Made by a program: the position numbers and the translations under genes | Shown: positions 33,717 to 43,179 of the stretch, one piece after another | How positions within the stretch are numbered: the first letter of the stretch is position 1 | How the letters are laid out: each line of letters starts with the position of its first letter | Notes under the pieces: model-generated | Databases searched by the model: none | What the model saw: only the letters and a program-made list of their open reading frames with translations | What the model was told of the DNA's origin: nothing | Origin: Desertibaculum subflavum | GTDB lineage: Bacteria; Pseudomonadota; Alphaproteobacteria; Ferrovibrionales; Ferrovibrionaceae | Direction of reading: 5' to 3' | Length of the DNA: 64,000 bases | Assembly: GCA_003576705.1 (NCBI GenBank) | Contig: QOZS01000011.1 | Span: 1-64,000 of the forward strand

Positions 33717-34661
33717 TCAGTTCGCCGCCATGCCGGCGACCAGGACCTTCACGTTGTGCTCGAACATGCCGAGATAGGTCGGCGCCGGGCCATCCTTCGG
33801 CGACAGCGCATCGGCATAGAGCGTGCCGCCGGCGGCGCCGCCGGCCTCCTTGGCGATCTGCTCGATCAGGCGCGCATCGGTCATGTTCTCGACGAACACA
33901 GCCCGTACCCCCTCGCGGCGCATCTGCCGCACGATGCGCGCCACATCCGCCGCCGAGGCCTCGGCCTCGGTTGAAATGCCGACCGCGGCGACGAAGGTGA
34001 TGCCATACGCCGCGCCGAAATAGCCGAAGGCATCATGCGAGGTAATAACCTTGCGTTTGTCGGGCGCAATGGTGCCGATCCGGACGCGCACATCGCGGTC
34101 CATGGCGTCGATCCTTGCCAGATAGGCGGCGAGATTCCGCTCGTAGGTCGCCGCGCCGGCCGGATCGGCCGCGGCAAGCCCCTTGGCGATGTTGACCGCA
34201 TAGAGCCTGCCGTTGGCCAGATCCTGCCAAGCATGCGGGTCCGCCACGGTGGGCGGCCGGGTGATGCCCTTCTGCATGCGGCCACCCCGGGACTGTCCCT
34301 GGCCGTGCTCATGCTCCTCGGCCATCTCGCGCCGCTTCACGCCCTCGCTCGCGGTGATGGTGACGCCCTGGAAGCCCGAAGCGCGGACCAGCCGCCCCAT
34401 CCAGCCTTCAAAGCCGAGGCCGTTCACCACCAGCATCTTTGCGGCGGTGAGGGTGCGCGCATCTGCGGGCGAAGGCTGGAACACATGCGCGTCGCCGTCC
34501 GGCCCGACCAGCGCGGTCACCGCGACGCGGTCGCCACCGATCTGCCGCACCATATCGGCCAGGATGCTGAAGCTCGCCACCACGGGCAGCTTCTCCTGTG
34601 CGGCGGCGGCGGGCGCCAGCGCAAGGCCGAACATTGCCGCGAGCAGGCTGCGCCTGTTCAT
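33717..34661 (-). CDS. znuA: Zinc/manganese ABC transporter substrate-binding protein
   Basis: The 314-aa cluster A-I binding protein has a signal peptide ending APAAAAQ. It keeps metal-ligand contexts GDAHVFQPSPADA, the His-bearing loop EEHEHGQ (short, acidic/His), DPHAWQDLANG, TSHDAFGYFG and VEN. The His-rich loop and ZnuB/ZnuC neighbours favour zinc over manganese. It follows znuC-znuB and precedes the porin-like gene. Confidence 0.88.
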   Translation of the reverse strand: MNRRSLLAAMFGLALAPAAAAQEKLPVVASFSILADMVRQIGGDRVAVTALVGPDGDAHVFQPSPADARTLTAAKMLVVNGLGFEGWMGRLVRASGFQGVTITASEGVKRREMAEEHEHGQGQSRGGRMQKGITRPPTVADPHAWQDLANGRLYAVNIAKGLAAADPAGAATYERNLAAYLARIDAMDRDVRVRIGTIAPDKRKVITSHDAFGYFGAAYGITFVAAVGISTEAEASAADVARIVRQMRREGVRAVFVENMTDARLIEQIAKEAGGAAGGTLYADALSPKDGPAPTYLGMFEHNVKVLVAGMAAN

Positions 34662-34692
34662 CGTCCCATCCCCTTACCCTCTTCCCAAGCCG

Positions 34693-35580
34693 TCAGGCCA
34701 CCCGGTGGCGCAAGGCCGGACGGCGCGACAGCACGCCGCCATTCGGCCCGAACACGAGCGAGATCACGTAGAAAGCGCCGGCCGTCAGGATGATCGAGGG
34801 TCCGGAGGGCAGATCGGCGTGGTACGAGACGAGCAGGCCCGCCGCGCCGCTGACGCAGCCGATCGCGCTGGCGATCGCGGCCATGCTCCAGACCTGCCGG
34901 CCCCAGAGCCGCGCGGCCGCCGCCGGCAGCATCATCAGCCCGACCGCCATCAAGGTGCCGAGCGCGAGGAATCCGGCGACCAGGTTCAGCACCACGAGGC
35001 CGACCAGGGCGAGGTGATAGACCGCGCCGCGCTCCCCCATCGCCGCCAGGAAATCCGGATCGAAGCTCTCGACCACCAGCGGCCGGTAGATCGCGGCCAC
35101 GGCAAGCAGGGTCACGGTGGCGATCGCCGCCACCAGCAGCAGCGCAGCGTCGTCCACCGCCAGCACGCTGCCGAACAGCACATGCATCAGGTCGACATTG
35201 CTGCCGCGGGTCGAGACCAGCAGCACGCCGAGCGCCAGCGAGATCAGGTAGAAGGCGGCGAAGCTCGCATCCTCCCGCAGCACCGAATGCCGGGTGACGA
35301 TGCCGGCCAGCGCCGCGGTGAGCAGACCGGCGACCAGGCCGCCAGCGCTCATCGCCGGCAGCGACAGGCCGGCGATCAGGAAGCCGATCGCGGCGCCCGG
35401 CAGCACGGCATGGCTCAACGCATCGCCGATCAGGCTCATCCGCCGCAGCAGCAGGAACACGCCGACCGGGCCGCCGCCCAGCGCCAGCGCCATGCAACCG
35501 ATCAGCGCACGGCGCATGAAGCCGAACTCGATGAACGGCGCCACCACGAAGGTGGCAGGCCAGGCCAGTACCTCGCTCAT
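34693..35580 (-). CDS. znuB: Zinc ABC transporter permease
   Basis: The 295-aa ABC-3 family permease has about eight helices, with FMRRALIGCMALALGGGPVGVFLLLRRMSLIGDALSHAVLPG, the conserved start of this family. The start ATG overlaps the znuC stop by four bases. It works with ZnuC and ZnuA. Confidence 0.92.
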   Translation of the reverse strand: MSEVLAWPATFVVAPFIEFGFMRRALIGCMALALGGGPVGVFLLLRRMSLIGDALSHAVLPGAAIGFLIAGLSLPAMSAGGLVAGLLTAALAGIVTRHSVLREDASFAAFYLISLALGVLLVSTRGSNVDLMHVLFGSVLAVDDAALLLVAAIATVTLLAVAAIYRPLVVESFDPDFLAAMGERGAVYHLALVGLVVLNLVAGFLALGTLMAVGLMMLPAAAARLWGRQVWSMAAIASAIGCVSGAAGLLVSYHADLPSGPSIILTAGAFYVISLVFGPNGGVLSRRPALRHRVA

Positions 35581-36332
35581 GCCGCGTCGCGTTCGCAGAA
35601 CGGCGCATGGTCGTCCCAGCCGGCGGCCATGCTGCGCGCCTTCAGCTGGTTCGCCGCGGTCAGCACGCCGTCGGTCGCACCCCAACCGACCAGCTCGCGC
35701 GCCATCAGCAAAGTCTCCGGGAAGTGCTGCCGCACCTGCTCCAGATCGTGCAGCACGGCGATCACCGTCCGCTGCTCGGCATGCCAGCGCCGCACGAGGT
35801 CCAGGAGATCGGCCGTGGTCTTCGCGTCGATCGCGTTGAACGGCTCGTCCAGCAGGACGACGCGGCAATCCTGCAGCAGCACGCGGGCGAACAGCACGCG
35901 CTGGAACTGGCCGGCGGAGAGCGAGCCGATCTGCCGCTCCTCGTACCCGGCCATGCCGACGGCGGCCAACGCCTCGCCGGCCTTCGCCCGCATCGCACGG
36001 GTCACCCCGAAGAAACCGCGCACCTTGCCCCAATGGCCGAGCAGCACGGTGTCCAGCACCGAGATGGGAAAGCCGCGGTCGAGGGCGGCCTGCTGCGGCA
36101 GGTAGCCGATTTCCCGCCGCTTCAGGCCACCGAGATCGATCTCGCCACCGCTGACCGGCAGGGTGCCTGCGATGGCGCGCAGCAGCGTCGTCTTGCCGGC
36201 GCCGTTCGGCCCGACCACGGCGGTCAGCGAGCCCGGCCTGAACTCGCCGGAAAGGTGATGCACGGCCGGATGGCGGTCATAGGTGACCGTCAGGTCGCGC
36301 ACCCGCACCGCCCGGACATCCGCCGCGATCAT
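35577..36332 (-). CDS. znuC: Zinc ABC transporter ATPase
   Basis: The 251-aa ATPase has Walker A GPNGAGKTTLL, Q-loop YLPQQ, signature LSAGQFQRVLFARVLL and Walker B RVVLLDEPFNAID with HD switch (VLHDLEQV). Signature LSAGQ replaces LSGGQ. The ATG at 36332 overlaps the stop of a 51-aa gene (ATGA); a GTG at 36347 is less likely. Confidence 0.92.
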   Translation of the reverse strand: MIAADVRAVRVRDLTVTYDRHPAVHHLSGEFRPGSLTAVVGPNGAGKTTLLRAIAGTLPVSGGEIDLGGLKRREIGYLPQQAALDRGFPISVLDTVLLGHWGKVRGFFGVTRAMRAKAGEALAAVGMAGYEERQIGSLSAGQFQRVLFARVLLQDCRVVLLDEPFNAIDAKTTADLLDLVRRWHAEQRTVIAVLHDLEQVRQHFPETLLMARELVGWGATDGVLTAANQLKARSMAAGWDDHAPFCERDAA

Positions 36333-36484
36333 GGGCTGAGCGCCCACCAGACCGCGAGCCAGAGCAGCGCGATCAGGCCGGCGACAACGGCGAGCCGAGC
36401 GCCCGCGCCTGCCGAGAGTACGCTCGCCACGACCGGCGGCGCCGCAACCGCGCGGTGGCGATGCCCGGCCTCAGTTCCGTCCAT
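36329..36484 (-). CDS. 51-aa single-helix membrane protein heading the znu operon
   Basis: An ATG at 36484 opens a 51-aa frame with a His/Arg N-terminus (MDGTEAGHRHRAVAAPP) and one helix (LAVVAGLIALLWLAVWWAL). Its stop overlaps the znuC start, as genes further down the operon do, which argues for real coupled translation. The sequence is short and the ribosome-binding site weak (GGA). Function unknown, but membership of the zinc operon is clear. Confidence 0.6.
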   Translation of the reverse strand: MDGTEAGHRHRAVAAPPVVASVLSAGAGARLAVVAGLIALLWLAVWWALSP

Positions 36485-36513
36485 GCTGTCCGGTTCCGCT
36501 AACATAACGTGAT

Positions 36514-36541
36514 ACTATAGCGTTGAGCCGAGGCCAAGCAA
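36514..36541 (-). promoter_or_regulatory. Candidate promoter of the znu operon
   Basis: The minus strand has TTGCTT (36536-36541), 16 bases, then TATAGT (36514-36519), placed 30 bases before the 51-aa gene. The stretch around the -10 (gttatgttagcgg on the transcript side) is A/T-rich compared with the genome. Confidence 0.4.
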
Positions 36542-36545
36542 CGGC

Positions 36546-36569
36546 GAAATGTTACTTTATTGCATTTTG
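36546..36569. promoter_or_regulatory. Candidate Zur-type operator
   Basis: gaaatgtta...ttgcattttg is an imperfect inverted repeat resembling proteobacterial Zur boxes (GAAATGTTATA type), just upstream of the znu -35. Match by eye only; its position upstream of the -35 is less usual for a repressor. Confidence 0.4.
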
Positions 36570-36589
36570 TCGGCCGGTGCCTGGCCGGG

Positions 36590-36994
36590 TCAGGCCCGTT
36601 GGATCAGCTCGATCTTGTAGCCGTCCGGATCTTCGACAAACGCGATGTGGGTGGTGCCGTGCTTCATCGGCCCGGGCGGCCGCGGCACGCTCACGCCGGC
36701 CTTCTGCAGCGCTTCGCAGGCGGCATAGATATCTGGCATGCCGAGCGCGATATGGCCGTAGCCGCTGCCGATCGTATAGGGCTCGGCCTGGTCCCAGTTG
36801 TGCGTCAGCTCGATCACGGCGGTGTCCTTCTCGTCGCCGTAGCCGACGAAGGCGAGAGTGAAGCGCCCGCCTGGATAGTCGTTCTTGCGCAGCAGCTTCA
36901 TGCCGAGCAGATCGGTGTAGAAATGCAGCGACTTATCAAGGTCGCGTACCCTCAGCATGGTGTGCAGCAGGCGACCGGAAATGGCGTTGCTCAT
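36590..36994 (-). CDS. gloA: Lactoylglutathione lyase (glyoxalase I)
   Basis: The 134-aa protein has all four metal ligands in context: His in LLHTMLRV, Glu in AVIELTHN, His in YGHIALGM and Glu in YKIELIQ, with NWDQ and DPDGYKIEL typical of the Ni-type bacterial enzyme. It converts the methylglyoxal-glutathione hemithioacetal to S-lactoylglutathione. The start at 36994 (GGGG upstream) is preferred over 37009. It follows fabZ. Confidence 0.93.
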   Translation of the reverse strand: MSNAISGRLLHTMLRVRDLDKSLHFYTDLLGMKLLRKNDYPGGRFTLAFVGYGDEKDTAVIELTHNWDQAEPYTIGSGYGHIALGMPDIYAACEALQKAGVSVPRPPGPMKHGTTHIAFVEDPDGYKIELIQRA

Positions 36995-37017
36995 TCTCGA
37001 CCCCGTCATTCGTTGCG

Positions 37018-37485
37018 TTATTCGTCGATGATCATGGCGGTGATGCCGGCTTCCGCCGCCAGCTGCTCGTCGACCAGCACCCGGGCGCTGAAGCGCCAGA
37101 CATTGCGCCGCGCCTGCTCCTTGGCGACATGCACATGCATGGTGTCGCCGGGCACCACCGGGCGGCGGAACTTGGCCTGCTCGATGCTCATGAAATAGAC
37201 CAGCTTGCCTTCCGCCGAAGGCCCGAGCGTATGAACCACCAGAACGCCCGCCGTCTGCGCCATGCTCTCGACGATCAGCACGCCCGGCATCACCGGTCGG
37301 GTCGGGAAATGGCCCTGGAAGTGCGGCTCGTTGATGGTGACGTTCTTGATGCCGACCGCGCTCTCGCCGGGCACGATCTTGGTCACACGGTCCACCATCA
37401 GCATGGGATAGCGGTGGGGGATCATGCGCATGATGCTGAGGATGTCGGCGACGCCCAGGTCCGTCTTCTGCGCCGCTTCGTTCAT
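37018..37485 (-). CDS. fabZ: 3-hydroxyacyl-ACP dehydratase
   Basis: The 155-aa hot-dog enzyme has [13 protein letters not shown] and the active-site stretch [20 protein letters not shown] with catalytic His and Glu. In most Alphaproteobacteria fabZ lies between lpxD and lpxA; here it is flanked by skp and gloA. It serves fatty-acid elongation. Confidence 0.96.
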   Translation of the reverse strand: MNEAAQKTDLGVADILSIMRMIPHRYPMLMVDRVTKIVPGESAVGIKNVTINEPHFQGHFPTRPVMPGVLIVESMAQTAGVLVVHTLGPSAEGKLVYFMSIEQAKFRRPVVPGDTMHVHVAKEQARRNVWRFSARVLVDEQLAAEAGITAMIIDE

Positions 37486-37723
37486 CGGTCCCGTCCCTTA
37501 GCTCACGTCACACCCCGACCGCCGGGCCCTTTCCGCCCGACGGCAGCCACGTCACGGCGCTGCCCGCGCGGGCTGCCGCTGCAGCGCAGCATTGGCCGCT
37601 CCGCATCGGCGGCATGCCGCAAGGCATGCCCGCACCGCCGAAACCGCCGTCAAAGATAACGGATTGGACGCCCCGCTTCACCCTCGACGAAGGGAGAAAT
37701 ATCCCGTGCGACGCCGGAGCAGC
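37486..37723. other. Gap where lpxD would be expected
   Basis: 238 bp without a credible frame. In the usual bamA-skp-lpxD-fabZ-lpxA order lpxD (about 1 kb) occupies this place. I see no remnant of the LpxD hexapeptide repeats, only GC-rich sequence and the leader of fabZ. Confidence 0.5.
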
Positions 37724-38338
37724 CTATCGCTTCGGCTGGGCCGGCGCCGGATTGGCCGCGGCCGCCTCGACCTTGATCGAGGGCAACCGCTTGTTCACCC
37801 GGGCCAGCACCTCGTCGGTGACTTCCAGCGCGGGATCGGTCGCCACGATCTGCTTGCGGTCCAGCACGACGTTGAAGCCGCGTTCCTTGATCAGCTCCTG
37901 CAGCGCCGCCAGCGCCGCCTTGCCGATCTGCTCCCGGGCATTGCGCATCATGCCGTCGATCGTACTGGAGCGCTGCTGCACCATGCGCTGGGTGTCCTGA
38001 ACCTTGCGCTCGAAGGCACGCCGCTTCTCGTCGAACGCCTCGGCCGCAAGCGTGGCGCGGCTCTGCACCAGGTCACGCTCCTCGGTGCGCAGCTGGTCCT
38101 CGGCCTTGCTGATCTCGTCCTGGTAGCGCTTGCGCTGGTCGGTGATCTGCTTCAGCGCGTTCTTGCCGGCTTCCGACTGCGTCAGCACGCGCTCCACGTC
38201 CAGGATCGCGATCTTCGCCAGCAAGCGCTGGTTGTCCTGCGCGGCGGCCGGAAGGGACAGCGCGCCAGACAGGGCGAGCGACGCACCGACGGCGAGAGCG
38301 GCCAGAATCCGCCGTCCAGGAATGAGCAACGAAACCAT
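37724..38338 (-). CDS. skp: Periplasmic chaperone Skp/OmpH
   Basis: The 204-aa protein has a signal peptide ending SLPAAAQ, an IAILDVERVLTQSEAGKNA segment, a long charged coiled-coil (about 70-145) and a C-terminal VVLDRKQIVATDPALEVTDEVLARVN block. It carries unfolded outer-membrane proteins to BAM. The ATG directly follows the bamA stop (TAA-ATG). Confidence 0.92.
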   Translation of the reverse strand: MVSLLIPGRRILAALAVGASLALSGALSLPAAAQDNQRLLAKIAILDVERVLTQSEAGKNALKQITDQRKRYQDEISKAEDQLRTEERDLVQSRATLAAEAFDEKRRAFERKVQDTQRMVQQRSSTIDGMMRNAREQIGKAALAALQELIKERGFNVVLDRKQIVATDPALEVTDEVLARVNKRLPSIKVEAAAANPAPAQPKR

Positions 38339-40771
38339 TTAGAACCTTGTGCCGAAGTTGAAGCGGAACAGCTCCGTCTCGTCCTCTTTCTCTTTCATGA
38401 GAGGGAAGCCGAGATCCACGCGGATCGGGCCGAACGGAGACGTCCAGGATATACCGAACCCGGCGGTGAGCCGCAACGCGCTGGAATCCACGATCGGATT
38501 GGAGGCGATCTCCTTCTCGTGAATGTCAAAAAGGCTGCCGGCCTGGGTGAAGAGCCGGCCCTTGATGCCGAATTCATTCGGCAACCCTAGCGGGAAGATC
38601 ACCTCGGCCGTGCCCACGTAATACATTTCGCCGCCGAGGGCGTCGTCCGACGTCTGGTCACGGGGGCCAATGCCGCCCACTTCGAAGCCGCGGAAGGAAT
38701 CGCCGCCGATGAAGAAGCGGGAGTTGATGTCGAGCCGCTTGCCGAGATCCTTGACGATGCCGGCGTCCAGCCCGGCGGAGAACACGACCTCGTCCGCCAC
38801 CGGGAAGTAATGGACGATGGAGCCGGTCGTGCGGATGTAGCGGTTGTCGCCCCCAAGCCCGGCAAAGTCTTGCCCGGCGCGGATCACGTAGCCCGAGGTC
38901 GGCTCGATCTTGTCGTCGCGCTTGTCGTAGGTGATGCCGTAGCCGACCGAGGAGGTGAGCACCGAGCCGCGCCGCAGATAGGGGGTCGCATCGGATTGCA
39001 CGTCGGTGATGTTGTCGTTGCGGATCCGGTAGTTCAGGTTGACGAACATCGCCTCGCTGACCGGATAGCCCATACGCAAGGCGCCGCCGGTGCTGTTGAC
39101 GTTGTAGGACGAGCGGTCCTCGAGATCCTGCCGCCGATGGAAGATGTCGAAGCCCGCGGCCAGCTCGCGGTCGAGGAAATAGGGCTCGGTGAAGCTGAGA
39201 TCGATCTGCTGGCGGCGCGGCGAGACGCTGAAGCCGAGTCGGATGTCTTGGCCGCGGCCGAGCAGGTTGCGCTCGCGGATCTGGATGTCCGCCAGCACCG
39301 AGTCCGAGGTCGAGTAGCCGGCGCCGAGCGACAGCTCGCCGGTCGACTTTTCGGTCACGTCGACCGTGATGACGGTCTTGTCCGGGGCGCTGCCCTGGCG
39401 CTGGTTGATGTCGACCTTCTCGAAGAAGCCGAGACCGCGGATGCGGGTGCGCGACCGGCGCAGCTTGGCGGCGTTGAACGCGTCGCCTTCCGCGATGCGG
39501 AACTCGCGCCGGATCACCTTGTCGAGGGTGCGGACGTTGCCGCTGATGTCGATCCGCTCGACATAGACCCGCGGGCCTTCCTTGATCTCGTACACGATGC
39601 CGACGGTCCGCTTGTCGGGGTCGCGGTCGACCCTGGGCCGCACCTCGACGAAGGCATAGCCGAGCCGGCCGAGCTCGAAAGTGATGTCCTCGATCGTCTT
39701 GTCGACCAGCTCGGCGTTGTAGACGTCGCCCTGCTTGGTGCGCAGCACGGCCCGGAGCTGATCGGCATTCAGGTCCTTGAGCTGGGCGTCGACTTCGACC
39801 TTGCCGAATTTGTACTCCTGCCCCTCTTCCACCGTGAATGTGATGTAGAAGCTGTCATGCTCCGGCGTCAGTTCGGCGACGGCGGAAACGACGCGGAAGT
39901 CGGCGAAGCCACGCGACAGGTAGAAGCGGCGCAGCTGCTCGCGGTCGAACGTGATGCGGTCAGGGTCATAGGAGTCGTTGCTGGAGAAGATGCGGTACCA
40001 GCGGCTCTCCTTGGTCGCGATCGCCTCGCGCAGCTTGCCGTCGCTGAACTCGCGGTTGCCGACGATGTTGATCCGGCTGACCGTGGTGGCATCGCCCTCG
40101 TAGATCTCGAACACGAGGTCGACGCGGTTCTGCGGCAGCTGGATCACCTTCGGCTCCACCGTCGCGGCGAAGCGGCCGCTGCGGCGGTAGAGCTGGACGA
40201 TACGCTGCACGTCCGACTGCACCTTGGTGCGGGTATAGACGATGCGCGGCTTGAGCTGCACCTCGGCGGTGAGCGCCTCGTCGGAGAGCTTCTTGTTACC
40301 CTCGAAGGCGATGCGGTTGATGATCGGGTTCTCGACCACGCGCACCAGCAGCACGTTGCCGGTCCGCTGCATGGTCACGTCGGCGAACAGGCCGGTCGCG
40401 AACAGCGTCTTCAGCGAACGATTGACCCGGTCGGCGTCGTAGCGGTCACCCGGCGCGATCTGCATGTAGGAGCGAACGGTGTCCGCCTCGATGCGCTGGT
40501 TGCCTTCGACGCGGATCTCGCCAATCGCGTCCGGGCCCACAGGGCCCGTGGCGCGCGGCGCCACCGGCGCCGGGATCGGAATCTGCACCGCTGGCGCTTG
40601 CCTGCCCTGCGGCGCCGACGGCTGGTCGGAATCCGGAGCGCCGAGTCCACCGGGCCGAGGCACCGTCTGCGCGATCGCGCTAAGCGTCACCGCGCTGCAC
40701 AGGCAGCCTGCGGCCAGCAGTGCGATCAGGCGCACGGTGAGACGGGCTCCCCCGATCCGTCCTCTTTTCAT
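38339..40771 (-). CDS. bamA: Outer-membrane protein assembly factor BamA
   Basis: The 810-aa Omp85 protein has a signal peptide ending SAIAQ, a Pro-rich linker, five POTRA domains (about 83-425; IRVEGNQRIEADTVRSYM begins the first) and a C-terminal 16-strand barrel (about 450-810) with the VRGF-equivalent FRGFEVGG and ending ELFRFNFGTRF. It inserts beta-barrel proteins, presumably including the two porin-like proteins in this window. Confidence 0.97.
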   Translation of the reverse strand: MKRGRIGGARLTVRLIALLAAGCLCSAVTLSAIAQTVPRPGGLGAPDSDQPSAPQGRQAPAVQIPIPAPVAPRATGPVGPDAIGEIRVEGNQRIEADTVRSYMQIAPGDRYDADRVNRSLKTLFATGLFADVTMQRTGNVLLVRVVENPIINRIAFEGNKKLSDEALTAEVQLKPRIVYTRTKVQSDVQRIVQLYRRSGRFAATVEPKVIQLPQNRVDLVFEIYEGDATTVSRINIVGNREFSDGKLREAIATKESRWYRIFSSNDSYDPDRITFDREQLRRFYLSRGFADFRVVSAVAELTPEHDSFYITFTVEEGQEYKFGKVEVDAQLKDLNADQLRAVLRTKQGDVYNAELVDKTIEDITFELGRLGYAFVEVRPRVDRDPDKRTVGIVYEIKEGPRVYVERIDISGNVRTLDKVIRREFRIAEGDAFNAAKLRRSRTRIRGLGFFEKVDINQRQGSAPDKTVITVDVTEKSTGELSLGAGYSTSDSVLADIQIRERNLLGRGQDIRLGFSVSPRRQQIDLSFTEPYFLDRELAAGFDIFHRRQDLEDRSSYNVNSTGGALRMGYPVSEAMFVNLNYRIRNDNITDVQSDATPYLRRGSVLTSSVGYGITYDKRDDKIEPTSGYVIRAGQDFAGLGGDNRYIRTTGSIVHYFPVADEVVFSAGLDAGIVKDLGKRLDINSRFFIGGDSFRGFEVGGIGPRDQTSDDALGGEMYYVGTAEVIFPLGLPNEFGIKGRLFTQAGSLFDIHEKEIASNPIVDSSALRLTAGFGISWTSPFGPIRVDLGFPLMKEKEDETELFRFNFGTRF

Positions 40772-40791
40772 CTCCCCGGACCGCCCGCTCT

Positions 40792-41931
40792 CTAACTGAA
40801 CAGCTTCGACAAGAAAGGCACCACGCGGAGATAGACCAGATCGTTCCAGGTGGCGAACAGAAACAGCGCCAGCACCACCGCGAGCCCGAACCGGAAGCCG
40901 TATTCCTGCGCCCGCTCGCCGAGCGGACGCCCGCGCACGGCTTCGACACCGTAATAGAGCAGGTGTCCGCCGTCGAGCAGCGGGATCGGGAACAGGTTGA
41001 TCAGGCCGATGCTGACCGAAAGCTGCGCCGCGAGCAGGATCAGCGCGAACCAGGAGACCTTCGCGACTTCGCCCGACATGAAGAAGATCCGCGCCGGCCC
41101 GCCCAGTTCCTCGCCCGATTCGCGCCCCGTCGCAAAGCGGCCGAGATAGGTCATCGTCGTGCTGATGACGTTCCAGGTGTCGCGCACGCCGACGCCGATC
41201 GCCTCGATCGGCCCGTATTGCCGCAACTCGCGCTCCGCGGTGGAACGGATGCCGAGCTGGCCGCGCCGCTGCTTGCCGCCGAAACCGTCATCGGCAACCA
41301 CGCGGCGCGGCGTGACGGCAAGAATCCGGGTCGCCCCGTCGCGCTCGATGCCGACCTCCAGCTCGGTCTCGGCGCTCAGCGCCACTGCCTGGAAGATCTG
41401 GTCGAAGCGCTCGACCGAGCTGCCGTTGATGCTGACGATGCGATCGCCGGCGCGGATACCGGCCTCCTCGGCGACCGAGCCGGGCAGCACCTCGCCCACC
41501 ACCGGCGGGGTGTACTGGTGGCCGAAGGTCGCCGCCGTCACCGCCAGGATCAGGATGGCGAAGATGAAATTGGCGACCGGGCCGGCCGCCACCACGGCGG
41601 CGCGCTGGCCGACCCGCTTGTGATGGAAGCTGACGGCGCGCTCGGCCGCAGTCATATGGTCGACCGCGTCGCTGTCCGGCGTCGAGGCGGCGGAGGCGTC
41701 GCCATAGAACTTGACGTAGCCGCCGAGCGGAATGGCGGAGAGCCGCCAGCGCGTGCCGTGCCGGTCGTAGAAGCCGGTCAGCTCCGGCCCGAAGCCGATC
41801 GAGAACACCTCGACGCGGACGCCGTTCAGGCGGGCGACGATGAAGTGCCCCCATTCGTGGACGAAGACCACGAGCGTCAGCACGAGCAGGAAGGCGACGA
41901 TGTAGGTCGGGGCGCCGGACAGGAAATCCAT
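40792..41931 (-). CDS. rseP: Site-2 metalloprotease RseP
   Basis: The 379-aa intramembrane protease has HEWGHF (HExxH zinc site) in its first helix, one PDZ domain (about 120-205; VLPGSVAEEAGIRAGDRIVSINGSSV) and the third zinc-ligand motif NLFPIPLLDGGH. One PDZ is usual in Alphaproteobacteria. It releases membrane-held regulators in envelope stress. Confidence 0.95.
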   Translation of the reverse strand: MDFLSGAPTYIVAFLLVLTLVVFVHEWGHFIVARLNGVRVEVFSIGFGPELTGFYDRHGTRWRLSAIPLGGYVKFYGDASAASTPDSDAVDHMTAAERAVSFHHKRVGQRAAVVAAGPVANFIFAILILAVTAATFGHQYTPPVVGEVLPGSVAEEAGIRAGDRIVSINGSSVERFDQIFQAVALSAETELEVGIERDGATRILAVTPRRVVADDGFGGKQRRGQLGIRSTAERELRQYGPIEAIGVGVRDTWNVISTTMTYLGRFATGRESGEELGGPARIFFMSGEVAKVSWFALILLAAQLSVSIGLINLFPIPLLDGGHLLYYGVEAVRGRPLGERAQEYGFRFGLAVVLALFLFATWNDLVYLRVVPFLSKLFS

Positions 41932-41967
41932 GGGCGTCGCAGAAGTCCTTTCAGAGCCGAGCGGTGG

Positions 41968-43179
41968 TCACGCGCTGCCGAGCCGGTCGATCAGCCGGCC
42001 CGCGACCTCGCGTGCCTGGCGGTCCGCCGCAAGCACGCCGTCGAGATCGCGCGGCGCCTCCGGAGCGATCGCATCCAGGGCGCCTTCGACCACGGCGGCG
42101 ATGTCAAGGAAGCCGATGCGACGGTTAAGAAACCCCTGCACGGCCACCTCGTTCGCGGCGTTCAGGATGGTAGGCGCCGCCCCGCCGCTTTGCAATGCAC
42201 GCCGGGCCAGTCTAAGTGCCGGGAATCGTTCATCATCCGGTGATTCGAACGTGAGCTGGCCGAGTGCCGCCAGATCGAGCCTGCGGGCCGGACTCGCCAT
42301 CCGCTCGGGCCAGGCCAGCGCGTAGGCAATCGGGGTGCGCATGTCCGGCGTGCCGAGCTGGGCGAGCAGCGACCCGTCCACGTACTCGACCAGCGAATGC
42401 ACCACCGATTGCGGGTGGATCACCACCTCGATCTTCTCCTTGGCCACCGGGAACAGGTGCCAGGCCTCGATCAGCTCCAGTCCCTTGTTCATCATGGTGG
42501 CGGAATCGATCGAGATCTTGGCCCCCATCTCCCAGGTCGGGTGGCGAAGCGCCTGCTCCGGCGTCACGCCGCGCATATCGTCCCGGCTGGCGCGCCGGAA
42601 CGGCCCGCCGGAGGCGGTCAGCACGATGCGCGCCACCGTCTCCGGCCGGGCGAAGTCGAATACCTGGAAGATCGCGTTGTGTTCGGAATCGACCGGCAGC
42701 AGGGTCGCGCCGGCCTGGCGGCTCTCGCGCAGCACGATCTCGCCGGCACAGACCAGGCATTCCTTGTTGGCGATGGCGACCGTCGCGCCGCGGCGCACCG
42801 CGCGCAGGGTCGGCTCGAGCCCGGCCGCGCCGACGATGGCGGCGACGACGAGGTCGGCGCCGTCCGCCGCGGCATCGATCACCGCCTGACGCCCGCCCGC
42901 CGCCTCGATGCCGGTGCCGGCGAGCCGCTCCTTCAGCTCCGGCAGCCGGGTCTCATCGGCGATCACGGCGAAGCGGGCCCGCAGAGCCTGTGCCTGCTCG
43001 GCCAGCGCCGCGACGTTGCTCTGCGCCACCAGCGCCACGGTCTCGAACCGGTCGGGCGAGCGCAGCAGCAGGTCGACGGTCGAGCAACCGACCGAGCCGG
43101 TGGAGCCGAGCACCGTGACCCGCCGGCGCGAGCGCGCGGCGGGGCGGAGCGGCGTGACGGTCGAGGTCTGCGGCGACAT
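41968..43179 (-). CDS. dxr: 1-deoxy-D-xylulose 5-phosphate reductoisomerase
   Basis: The 403-aa MEP-pathway enzyme has the NADPH-binding [18 protein letters not shown], the metal site [10 protein letters not shown] and [14 protein letters not shown]. It reduces and rearranges DXP to MEP. The start ATG overlaps the cdsA stop by one base (TGATG), so the two are coupled. Confidence 0.97.
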   Translation of the reverse strand: MSPQTSTVTPLRPAARSRRRVTVLGSTGSVGCSTVDLLLRSPDRFETVALVAQSNVAALAEQAQALRARFAVIADETRLPELKERLAGTGIEAAGGRQAVIDAAADGADLVVAAIVGAAGLEPTLRAVRRGATVAIANKECLVCAGEIVLRESRQAGATLLPVDSEHNAIFQVFDFARPETVARIVLTASGGPFRRASRDDMRGVTPEQALRHPTWEMGAKISIDSATMMNKGLELIEAWHLFPVAKEKIEVVIHPQSVVHSLVEYVDGSLLAQLGTPDMRTPIAYALAWPERMASPARRLDLAALGQLTFESPDDERFPALRLARRALQSGGAAPTILNAANEVAVQGFLNRRIGFLDIAAVVEGALDAIAPEAPRDLDGVLAADRQAREVAGRLIDRLGSA

